Source: Misgurnus anguillicaudatus
Taxonomy: Eukaryota > Chordata > Actinopteri > Cypriniformes > Cobitidae
Length of the DNA: 64,000 nt
Assembly (NCBI RefSeq): GCF_027580225.2
Contig: NC_073358.2
Span: 47,206,001 to 47,270,000 of the forward strand
Reading direction: 5' to 3'
Below the pieces are notes generated by a model, which searched no databases, was not told the DNA's origin, and was given only the letters and a program-made list of their open reading frames with translations. Made by a program: the position numbers and the translations under genes. This document shows positions 12,266-25,100 of this stretch, one piece after another (position 1 is the stretch's first letter; each line of letters begins with the position of its first letter).

Positions 12266-13691
12266 CACTAAAATTAAAATACTGAGGTACAAAATACTGA
12301 GTCACTAGGGCGGTACCTCGTCAAAAAGTATACATTTGAACCTAAACAGTGCATATTAGTTCCTCAAAGGAACATATCTGTACCTAATGGTACATACTAG
12401 GCCCCCAGTAACAGCTGAGATTGTAGAAAATGCCAGACACATAACAAGGATTTTTGCGGGAACGTGCTTATTTGTCTCAATATATATTTTTTATTTTGGG
12501 GTTGACATGACTCAGATACATTTTGTTCAAATGCACAAAAATCCAAAATATACGCTGAATATTCCTTCTCTTCAGTATTCTTTGGTCAGATATTCATAGC
12601 AATGAAGTAACACCGATGGACATTTTGAATGTTCCCACCCCGAACGGAAGCATGACCCGTGCGCCGTCCCGAACACGCTGACCGTTGACAATATACCTCT
12701 CGCTAATGGGAACTTTGGTTGCCCTGCTAGTAAATTGCACAAAACACAAATATTTAAAGCTATAACTTTATCTATAGAAATGCTCGTACTATAAGACTCG
12801 AGGCTTGTATTTTCTGAGTAATCATAAAATGATTTATTGATAAATAATTGATTGATTGATTATTGATTGTATTTTTAGATCGAACGCAATAATGTCGAAT
12901 GTCTTTCTGGTAGCTCTGACCTCCTACAGTCTTTCTTTGGTACTAACTCAGGGATTGGAGGTTTCAGTCATATGGGACACATTGTGGTGGAATAAAACAA
13001 TGAATAAATTTGTTGCTATAACATTTTATTGCCTTGTTTTTTTTCTTCAAGGTTTTAATGCCAGCATACAATTTTCTTTGCTAACATATAAGACAGCTGC
13101 ATGTAAAGTTTAGATTGAAGTTGAGATTTTTAAAACAACATACATTTCTCTAAAAGACAGCAGTGCTTAAAGACTTCACAGTACAAACATTTAAAAGCAT
13201 TACATTGAAAATGGTTGAGAATTATTAATAATACTTGGAGCAACAAAAAAACACACCCTAAAACTATGTTGTTACAACACTGAGGTAAATCTACTTATAT
13301 TTCCTAAAAGCAGAGAAGTGCTACTGTTTCTTCAAACAACATTAAATAAAGTTTCACTGACAATAAAAAAAATCAGTGCCCTGAACCCCAGTCTGTATGC
13401 ATTATGAATGGACGGTACAAAAGACTGGCTCCAAAACTGTGCTTTTCCAAAATGTGTCACAGATGATGCAAGTTCAACATAATAAAACTTTAAAAGTAAA
13501 AGATTTGAAATGATCACTGCAGTCGGCATCATTTTAGATTGCTGTCACACAAAACAAACAATCTTTCTACAATCACATATCGACAACAAATACACAAACA
13601 TATGAATGAAGGAAGACTTCATGATGAGTTTGATATAAAGTCACACTACAGTGCCAGCGGAAGAAAAAAATATATAGAAATGTCACTTTTA

Positions 13692-14899
13692 GGGCCCTAT
13701 TTTAATAATCTAAGCGCATGGTCTAAAGCACACGGCGCAAGTGCACTTAAGGCGTGTCCAAATCCTCTTTTGCTAGGTTAATGATGGGAAAAATGGTTTG
13801 TGCGCCTGGCACACAGTCTAAAAGGGTTGTTCTTATTCTCGTAAGGAGTTATGGGTGTGTTCTGGGCGTAATGTGAAATAAACCAATGAGAGTCTCAGCC
13901 AGTTGCGCTCAGCCATGCCGATTTTGTATTTAAAAGGCGGAGTTTGTAAGCAGAAAAACTGTAAGCGGAGGAAGAAGAGCACCAGTTTAAGACTGATGTT
14001 AAAAATTTGCATTGTTTTATTTATTGAAATGGTTATTTGTGTAATTAAAGCTTTGGTTCTCTTTAAAGTCATTATTTCAGTCATGGAGTATTAAGTATAA
14101 TAAGCTGATAAAGTATGATGCGTGATCACTGTAATCTCAAAAAGGTTTTTATAAGAATAATTTACAAAAAGGTTTGCATAAGTAAAATACTTTATATTTG
14201 TAACAAACAAGAAATAAAGAATTTACAAACGCATGGAGAGGCGTTTCAGCATTCGGACAGTGCCGTGTTTTGAAAAGCATTACTTAAAAAAAAAGGTTTT
14301 TATCTCACCATATCAAAAGTACGAAGTCATCATATACAATAAATCTGTGGGGTAGAATTTAAAAACATTTAAAAATAAATGCAATATTTTCACACAAAAA
14401 AATCAGCTTACAGGTTAAGCAGCTCTTCACGCCTTTTTAAACTCCTGTAATCTTTCCTCATTTATGTTCAAGAGACTCAATAATAATCTTTTACATTTTA
14501 ATTCTTAAATTTGTCATATTTAAAAATGTTTGTGTGCTGCTGCGCGTCCATGTCTGCATATTAAACACAGTGTACGTGCGTTATCGTCCTGTTTATAGGC
14601 GCATATTACTAATGCGATCTTTAAATGACAACAAAATATTGCACCATTGAGTTTAGACCAGGTTTTAGTTGGTCAGTGGCGTAGTCTATTTTAGTTTCCT
14701 CAAAATAGCAACGCCCAACAATGCGCCTATACAAATTTCGTTTTCTGATCCGGAACGCCCATTGGCGCGCACAAATGGGCGCAAATGCATTTGCTATACA
14801 AATAACATGGCACTTTTTATTGAAAATGATAATGGCAACGAGTTAAAACTAGTAAAAAACACTTGCGTCGCACCTTCCGCCGGGTGTATGATAGGGCCC
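13692..14899. mobile_element. 1.2-kb element with GGGCCCTAT ends and TTA duplication
   Basis: GGGCCCTATTTTAA at the left and ATAGGGCCC at the right, each bordered by TTA (13689-13691 and 14900-14902). A 3-bp TWA duplication fits the PIF/Harbinger group. Subterminal AAGCGCA and TGCGCC repeats are present. No transposase frame is seen. Confidence 0.75.
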
Positions 14900-15036
14900 T
14901 TACATTGTAAACACTTAAACAAACCCACGTTAGAAAGTTTGTACGGTTAAGTTTGCAGGGTGTGTTTAACTTTTGGTTTGGTTTACAGTGCTACAAAATA
15001 TAGATCAAAATAAGGCCACATAAATTATGTATCAGG

Positions 15037-15368
15037 ATTAGCGATGCACTTATATATCGGCCAATAATCGGTATCGGAAGTTAATTTTCACACTATCTGC
15101 TATAAGAGTTGATAGTCATGGCCGGTATATCCTGTCAATCAAAAGAGAAAAGGAAAATGCAATGAATTGGAGCACTGTGTATAGAAAATGTAAAGAAACA
15201 TGTTCAATAGTAATGGTTATTATATGAAAAAATAACAAATTTAATCTTCAGAATTTAGTTAATATAACCACCAAACTATCGGTATCGGCAGATATCAGTT
15301 TGAATAATCAGCTATTGGTAGAAAATAATATTTTAATATCATTTAATATCAGTGCATCTCTAATCAGG
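15037..15368. mobile_element. MITE with GATGCAC ends and TCGGTATCGG motifs
   Basis: GATTAGCGATGCACT at the left and AGTGCATCTCTAATC at the right are near complements. Internal AATCGGTATCGG and ATCGGTATCGGCAGATATC are the usual subterminal motifs of this common fish hAT-like family. Confidence 0.65.
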
Positions 15369-15388
15369 ATCATCAAAAACTTATAAAC

Positions 15389-15390
<2 letters not shown>

Positions 15391-15424
<34 letters not shown>
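15391..15424. repeat. (AAT)n microsatellite
   Basis: About eleven TAA/AAT units in the intergenic region downstream of the GTPase gene. Confidence 0.9.
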
Positions 15425-15686
15425 TAGTGATAATGGAGCTTATTGACTGTAAACAGGCATATGTCTGATTATTAAAAATACTATAGATAAAAACTAGCTG
15501 GTGTGAAATAATATTGAGGTCATGTTTGTTTATCACATTTAAAATTGTTCACTTTATAAATTATTCACAAAAAAGGCACTGGCTTGTCTTATTATTCACT
15601 TCATCAATATCTGTAATGTAAGGACGTGCTTCATATAATAATTTGTACTGTTCTGATACGACAAAGAGGCGACTTGCTGGATGTCT

Positions 15687-17351
15687 TCAGAAATCGTATT
15701 CTGCCGCACATTGTTGAAGATACTCCTCGTAAAGTTTCCGCTAGAGAAGTAATGCCAAATATTACAAGATTAGAAGATAAACATATATGAATTTGTCATT
15801 ATAAATGGTTATATTTGACATGCAAGGCTCAGGTTTTAGCTAAATGTGGCCTGCGCTGGTTAGCTAGTCTCCTAGCCAGACCTCACTAGTTAAACTGGTA
15901 TGTTTTAGTGGTTTCAGAGGGGTTTTGGACACTGATTAGCTTGTCAGGCTAGGAGACCAGCTAACTGTCCAATTAAAAGCCAGACTGGGAGACCAGCAAA
16001 CTGCTATAAGCATGTTTCTTTCTGTATATAAATTGCGCTGCTGTAATGCAAATCATACCTTCTTGGCTTTGACGCCATCTTGGATATAATCACTGTACTC
16101 TATCAGCTTCTTCTTCTCTTTCTTAGTCAGCGTCTTGTTGCTTTGGCTGGAAAATAACATTAAGGCGCTGTTGAACTGATGACGTGACTCTTAAACACAT
16201 GCATCATTACATTTGGGGAGATTTGCTGTATCCCAGATGGTACACCAACAGATGGTATTCTGGCATATACAATTATGAATATTCTGTGTACATAATGCAA
16301 AATAAAACAAAATATACTGTACTGAGAATATAACGCAGTAAATTGAGTGACGGTGCCCTCTTGTGACTACAAAAGGAACTAAAACATGTTGCATACCGTG
16401 CAAAATACTTGGCCAGAAAGAATAAAAGGTAGCAGAAAGCACCGAAGATGATCACAAACAATATCTGCCAATCTTCCGGGATCCACTCCCACAGATACAC
16501 AACTATTCCCTAAAGAAACAAGAGCAGAGCACCCGGGATTACAACATCAGCTTGCGTGAAACTGGAACAAATGTTGCGTAATTTTGCGTAATTCTTACTG
16601 TAGATAAGAAGAGTGTTTTGGCGAGTCCCTCGCCTACGAGAGTGTCCAGTTCCTCTGGAGCGAAAGTGTTGACGATGAAGCTGAGGATGAGGAGTGATGG
16701 GAGGAAGATTCCCAGAAGTCCACACAGGAAGGAATTAAAGCGATTGCTTTTATTACAGCTCGCATTTACCCTAAAAAAAAACCAACATACACAACAAACT
16801 GATAAATATTACACTATGGCCTGGTTTTATAGACAATGCTTAGCTAAAGCCAGGACTAGGCCTCTTAGTTAAATTAAGATGTTTAAGCATCTTTTATAAA
16901 CATGTCTTTAGAAAAAGAAGTTACAGGTGTGTATGTTGCGACAAATCAATGGCACAGGCATATTTTAAGATCTATGAGTGCAAATTGTGTTCAGTTGAAA
17001 CAGCTCAACTGAACATAAGTGTTTTAGTCTAGGCCTTAAGCCTTGTTTGTGAAACCAGGGTTATGAGTTTTACAAAATTATTATATTACCATGCATGTAC
17101 ATTACAAAGACACGTTCAGACTGACTGAATCGCATGCAGACAGACTGACTGACTGGTTGAGTGTACATGCGGACAGACTGATAGATTGATAGACAAAATT
17201 ACTGACAGACACAAAGAAAGACAGACACGTGCGCGCACACATTGACTGACAGACAGGAAGGCAGTTTAGAATGACAGACAGACTCACAAGACTGACTGAT
17301 AAATTGACACAGACATACTGATAAACTGACAGACAGAGAAACAGACTGATT

Positions 17352-17429
<78 letters not shown>

Positions 17430-18127
17430 TTGACAGACACACACACAGACAAATTGTAAATTCACAGACAGACAGATAGATAAATAGATTGACAGACAGC
17501 CGATTTTACAGACACAAAGACAGATTGAAATTGACAGACAAGTAGACAAACAGACTGACAAACAAATTGATTGACACACAGAAAGACAGATAAACAGACA
17601 TACTAATTGACAGACACACAGAAAAACTGATAGACTGACAGACTCACAGTGAAACTCACAGACTAATACAGTGGTTCCCAAACTTTTTCAGCGTGCGGCC
17701 CCCCTTGTGTACGGTGCATTCCTTCCCGGCTCCCCAAAGAAAACTTGTGACAAAAACTGTTCTAAAACTTAACATTTTAATAAAAAAAACATTAAATTAT
17801 ACAAAAAAAGTAGTGCTTTTGGTTAGTAGCCTTATTTTTTTAAGGTTTAATTACACAGAATTCATGATAAATTAATGTATTTCATAAAATGTCATAAAAC
17901 TGGGGCCCCCCTGGCACCATCTCGCGGCCCCCAGTTTGAAAACCACTGGACTAATAGATTGATACACAGACAGACAAAATATCGACAGAGACAGACAGAC
18001 AGATAGACTGATTGACAGACACAGACTAATAAATTGACAGAGACATAGACAAACAGACAGACAGACAAACAGAATGATAGATTGACAAACAGACTGACGG
18101 ATCGACAAACAGACAGACTAATAAATT

Positions 18128-18222
<95 letters not shown>

Positions 18223-19112
18223 AGAGACTGACAAACAGATTGACAGACACACAGACTAATAAATTGATAGACACATAGACAAACAGACTGACAGACAGAC
18301 AGATATTCAAACAGACTGACAGACAGACAGATAGACAAACAGACTGACAGAATAATAGACAAACAGACTGACAGACAAAATGACAGACACACAGACTAAT
18401 AAATTGACAGAGACGTAGACAAACAGACAGACAGACAAACAAACAGACTGACAGATCGACAAACAGACTGACAAACGGATTGACAGACACACAGACTAAT
18501 AAATGGATAGAGACATAGACAAACAGACTGACAGACAGATCGACCAACAGACTGACAGACAGATAGACAAACAGACAGACAGACAGACAGACTGACAAAC
18601 AGACTGACAGACAGACAGACAGATAGACAAACAGACTGACAGACAGATTGACAGACACACAGACTAATAAATTGACAGAGAAATAGACAAACAGACAGAT
18701 TGACAAACAGACTGATAGACAGACAGACAGACAGATAGACAAACAGACTGACAGACAAACAGACAGACTGACAGACAGACAGACAGATAGATCGACAAAC
18801 AGACAGACAGACAGACAGACAGATAGACAAACAGACAGATTGACAAACAGACTGACAGACAGATTGACAGACACACAGACTAATAAATGGATAGAGACAT
18901 AGACAAACAGACTGACAGATAGACAAAAAGACTGACAGACAGACAGACACACAGACTAAAAAATTGATAGAGACATAGACAAACCGACAGACAGACAGAT
19001 AGACAAACAGACAGATTGACAGACAGATTGACAAACACACAGACTAATAAATTGACAGAGACATAGACAAACAGACTGACAGACAGATCGACCAACAGAC
19101 TGACAGACAGAT

Positions 19113-19163
<51 letters not shown>

Positions 19164-22100
19164 TAGACAAACAGACAAACAGACTGACAGACAGATTGAC
19201 AGACACACAGACTAATAAATTGACAGAGAAATAGACAAACAGACAGACAGACACACAGACTAATAAATTGACAGAGACATAGACAAACAGACTGACAGAC
19301 AGACAGACAGATCGACAAACAGACAGACAGACAGATAGACAAACAAACAGACAGACAGACAGATTGACAACAGACTGACAGACAGACAGACAGACAGATA
19401 GACAAACAGACAGACAGACAGATTGACAGACACACAGACTAATAAATTGACATAGATAAACAGACTGACAGACAGACAGACAGATCGACAAACAGACTGA
19501 CAGACAGACAGATAGACAAACAGACAGACAGACAGATTGACAAACAGACTGACAGACAGACAGACAGACAGATAGACAGACAGATTGACAGACACACAGA
19601 CTAATAAATTGACAGAGACATAGACAAACAGACTGACAGACATGCATACATACATACATCCATTACATTTAAGACAGACAAACAGGTAGATTGAAAAACA
19701 CCCAAACTGACTGATACACTAACAGACAGACAGATAGCGTACCGGTCCTGGTCCAGTGTATTATTGATGGTAGCGATAATGAGGTTACAGTCTTTCTCCA
19801 GCTGGTCCAGTGTTTTCTGCACTGCCTGGTTTATGCTCTTCTCAATGGTCTCACACACTTCATCAATCTGGTTGATACACCTGCTGGGCTGCACACAACA
19901 CACATAAGAGTCACAATACAGAGCCTGGAGAAATAAACCCACCATATAAAACACATCTCTGTATTTAAAGCATCTGTAAGCTGGAACATCTGAAATAACA
20001 TATTTGTACTATTATATTATTATTAATGAAAGTTCCTTAAAGGCGGGGTGCATGATCTCTGAAAGCCAATGTTGACATTTGAAATCACCTAAACAAACAC
20101 GGCCCTACCCCAATAAAATCTGGCCCTTCTTTTGATAGACCTGTCCCACACATACGCAACCCAGGCAACGATGTCGGTTAGTAGAAACGCCCCTTACTGC
20201 TGAATGGCTACAAGTGTGTTTGGTACTCGGCCCGACTCCCTTTTCCAAAGTGTTTTTCAAAAATCACGCACCCCGCCTTTAACTTAAATTTGGAAGATGT
20301 GAAAACAGTAGTTTGTAGGTTTGCTAAATATTCCCACATTTGTAGTTAGTTTTTTAATTTTTTTTAGTTTGGCTTTTAAGAAAAGCGTCTCACTCCTGTA
20401 AATGAATCAATCTAAATACTACAGAGAGACATAAATCCATTTCCACTGACAGAACTGTGTGCCGGCGCACAGACCTACAATTACTCGCGTCTGATTCCAG
20501 ATCAATGGAGATGAACGCTATAACTCTGCATCTGGCACATTGCTGAAAAGTCTCATTAAAATCTGTCCTTCAGGAAAGAAACCCTGAACATTTCTTCAGC
20601 AAAGCAATTTGAAACTTGTGAATGCGTTTTCTTACTTTTTGAGGGTTGGGGATGTATATGGTGGGCATTTCAAAGCCACATTTGTTGAGTCCAGGTCTTC
20701 TGCACAGCTCTTGAACGATCTGCATCATCACTCGCTGTGAGAATTAAAATGCGAGACATCAAATGATTTTAACACAGCAGATCTGTGGCACCATTGACTT
20801 TTATATAGTATGGAAAAAATTATATTATGAAAGTGAATGGTGCCCCTGATTTTTTGGTTACAATCATTATTCAAATGATCTTTCTTTGTATTCAACAGAA
20901 CAAAAAAAATGTATATAGATTTGTTACAACTTATTTTTCAGTGAACTATCCTTTTAAAAGTGTCTCTGTCACCTGTCTGTCTGTTTCTCGTCCTGCCTCA
21001 TCAGCTTTGCTCAAGTAAAAGCGCAGTTTGTCTCCACACTTTTCACTGAGCTTCTCAACAATGTTCAGCGTCCGCTTGCACAGCGCCTGCCCCATCGGAT
21101 CGAAAAACACGAAGATGAGGTCCGCCTGCTCGCCTGAAGACAGATACGACAAATGAATGGAAAGCAAAAAGTTGTTTTATTACATTCATACAAACAGAAA
21201 GTTGCAGAAAACGATCAGATACAGTCCTACCGAAAGAAGTGATGGCATTGTTGACGTCAAACGGGTACACCATATCTCCATCCACCAAACCTGGGGTGTC
21301 GACGAACGTCACCAAGTTGAACTTCTTTTGTTTGGAGGTGGAAATCTCAGCGCTCAAGTAGTCCGTCACACCTACAATATAACTACAGGCATGTATAAAA
21401 CTGCGCTGACATTAGAAATAAGAGTCATCATTAGTGTGGATTTATCATGACTAATGGGTGTACACACCAAACGTGAATTCAACGATTTGTGCATGTAAAT
21501 TACATACAAATTCAATGCAAAGATGCAAAAAAAGGCAAATAAACACGAATATACGCGAATAAACGAGAATGGATGCAAACTCGCACGAGGGGGCGATGCG
21601 AATGACACAAATTGGGCGGCGCGTTTGCAGGTAAAACATGCACTATTTGCCTGAAATGCATCTTTGTGCAAGTTGAAAATATTCGACTCAAGCAAAACAT
21701 TCGCATGACACAGTTAAATCCCACGAGTAATCTAGATCAAACACAAACTCGCGTAGGGCAATGCGAATAACGTGAACTGGGCGGTGAGATTGCAATGAAG
21801 ACACGCACTATTAGCCTCAAATGCATTTTCGCATAAGATGAAAATATTCAACTCAAGCTAAAAATTTGCATGCCACGCAGTTAAATCTCGCGAGTAATCT
21901 AGAGCGAGAAACGCAATGCTTCGTGTTTGGTGTGTACGCAGCATAATAGGGTGCGCACACTAAATGCGAATTCAATGATTTGCGTGAGTAGATTACATAC
22001 AAAGTCAATGCAAAGACGTGAATAGACCCTAATAGACGGGAAAAGAGACGCAAACTCGCACAGGGCAATGCGAATAACGTGAATTGGGTGGCAAGATTGC

Positions 22101-25100
22101 CATAAAGACAATCACTAATCGCCTCAAATGCATCTTTTCTGAAGATGAAAATTTTATCTCAAGCTAAAAATTTGCATGCCACGCAGTTAAATCTCGCGAG
22201 TAATCTAGAGCGAGAAACGCAATGCTTCGTGTTTGGTGTGTACGCAGCATAATAGGGCACGCACACTAAACGCAAATTCAATGATTTGCGTGAGTAGATT
22301 ACATACAAAGTCAATGCAAAGACGTGAATAGACCCAAATAGACGCGAAAAGAGACACAAACTCGCACAGGGCAATGCGAATAACGTAAATTGGGTGGCAA
22401 GATTGCCATGAAGACACGCACTAATCGCCTCAAATGCATCTTTGCTGAAGATGAAAATTTTAACTCAAGCTTAAAATGCGCATGCCATGCAGTTAAATCC
22501 AGCGAGTAATCTAGAGCGAGAAACGCGATGCTTCGCGTTTGGTGTGTACGCAGCATAATAGGGCGTACACACTAAACGCAAATTCAACGATTTGCGCGAG
22601 TAAAACAATACAAAGTCAATGCAAAGATGCCAAATAGACGCGAATAGAGATGCGAACTCATACGGGGCGATGCGAATGATACGAATTGGGCGGTGCAATT
22701 TCAGCGAAAACATGCACTATTCGACTCAAACGCGTCTTTGTGCAAGTTAAAAATATTCAACTCAAGCGAAAAATTTGCATGCCACGCAGTTAAATCTCGC
22801 GAGTAATCTAGAGCGAGAAACGCAATGCTTCGTGTTTGGTGTGTACGCAGCATATAGGGCGTGCACACTAAACGCAAATTCAATGATTTGCGTGAGTAGA
22901 TTACATACAAAGTCAATGCAAAGACGTGAATAGACCCAAATAGACGCGAAAAGAGACACAAACTCGCACAGGGCAATGCGAATAACGTAAATTGGGTGGC
23001 AAGATTGCCATGAAGACACGCACTAATCGCCTCAAATGCATCTTTGCTGAAGATGAAAATTTTAACTCAAGCTAAAAATTCGCATGCCACGCAGTTAAAT
23101 CCAGCGAGTAATCTAGAGCGAGAAACGCGATGCTTCGCGTTTGGTGTGTACGCAGCATAATAGGGCGTACACACTAAACACAAATTCAACGATTTGCGTG
23201 AGTAAAACAATACAAAGTCAATGCAAAGATGCCAAATAGACGCGAATAGAGATGCGAACTCATACGGGCGATGCGAATGATACGAATTGGGCGGTGCAAT
23301 TGCAGCGAAAACATACACTATTCGACTCAAACGCGTCTTTGTGCAAGTTAAAAATATTTAACTCAAGCGAAAAATTTGCATGCCACGCAGTTAAATCTCG
23401 CGAGTAATCTAGAGCGAGAAACGCAATGCTTCGTGTTTGGTGTGTACGCAGCATATAGGGCGTGCACACTAAACGCAAATTCAATGATTTGCGTGAGTAG
23501 ATTACATACAAAGTCAATGCAAAGACGTCAATAGACCTTAATAGGCGCGAAAAGAGACGCAAACTCGCACAGGGCAATGCGAATGACGTGAATTGGGTGG
23601 CAAGATTGCCATGAAGACACGCACTAATCGCCTCAAATGCATCTTTGCTGAAGATGAAAATTTTAACTCAAGCTAAAAATTCGCATGCCATGCAGTTAAA
23701 TCCAGCGAGTAATCTAGAGCGAGAAACGCGATGCTTCGCGTTTGGTGTGTACGCAGCATAATAGGGCGTACACACTAAACGCGAATTCAATGATTTGCGC
23801 GAGTAAAACAATACAAAGTCAATGCAAAGATGCCAAATAGACGCGAATAGAGATGCGAACTCATACGGGCGATGCGAATGATACGAATTGGGCGGTGCAA
23901 TTGCAGCGAAAACATGCACAATTCAACTCAAACGCCTCTTTGTGCAAGTTAAAAATATTTAACTCAAGCAAAAAATTTGCATGCCACGCAGTTAAATACG
24001 GCAAATAATTTTGAGCGAGAAACTCGATGCTTCGCATTTGGTGTGTACGCAGCATAGTAGGGTGTACACACTAAACGCAAATTCAACGATTTGCGCGAGT
24101 AGATTACATACAAAGTCAATGCAAAGACACCAATAGACCCAATTAGACGCGAATAGACGCAAACTCGTGCGGGGCGATGCGAATGACACAAATTGGGTGG
24201 TGCGATTGCAGCATAAACATAGTTTAAAAAGTTAAAAATATTCAACTTTAGCGAAAAATTCGCATGACACAAAGTTAAATCTCGCGAGTAAACCAGAGCA
24301 AGAAACGCGAACTCGCACAGGGCAATGCGAATGACACGAATTGGGCGGTGAGAAAAACACGCACTATTTGTCTCAAACGCATCATCGCGGAAGTTGAAAA
24401 TATTAAACTCAAGCAAAACATTTGCATTACACGCATTTAAATCCCGCGAGTAATCGAGAAACGCGATGCTTCGGGTTTGGTGTGTATGCAGCATAATAGG
24501 GCATACACACCAAACGCGAATTCAACAATTACAATTACTGTAGATTACATACAAAGTCGATGCAAAGACACAAATAAATGCAAACTCTCGCAGGGTTGAT
24601 GCGAATGACACGAGTTGGGCTGTTAAGAAGTTAAAAATCACGGAAGTTGAAAATATTCAACTCAAGCTAAAAATCTGCATGACATGCAGTTAATTCCCGT
24701 GGGTAATCTAGAGCGAGAAACGCAAAGCATAATAGGGGATACACACCAAATGCGAATTCAACGATTTGCGCGAGTAGATTACATACAAAGGCAATGCAAA
24801 GACGCAAATAGACGCAAAGTCGCGCGGGGTGATGCGAATGACACGAATTGGGTGACATGATTGCAGCGAAAAGATGCACTATTTGCCTCAAACACGTCTT
24901 TGTGCAAGTTGAAAATATTCAACTCAAGTGAAAAATTAGCATGACACAAAGTTAAATCCCGCTAGTAATCTAAAGCGAGAAACTTGAGGCTTCGCATTTG
25001 GTGTGTATGCAGCATAATTGGGCATACACACCAAATGCGAAATCAACGATTTGCGTGACTAGTTTACATACGAAGGCAATGCAAAGACACAAATAGATGT

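Larger units (their letters stand above)
8691..15686. other. Intergenic region between convergent aifm and GTPase genes
   Basis: It starts with the probable aifm 3' UTR. The rest is AT-rich and largely built of DNA elements, listed separately: 9268-11563, 11944-12265, 13692-14899 and 15037-15368. A fragment at about 12260-12400 holds short palindromic GTACC/GGTAC pieces. No protein-coding or RNA gene could be recognised. Confidence 0.6.

Noticed and set aside
17199..19954. Long minus-strand open frames (up to 308 codons) of CLSVCLSV type
   Set aside because: They are translations of the GACA/CA array in several overlapping frames; composition is fixed by the repeat and an actual GTPase exon (19743-19888) ends beside them.
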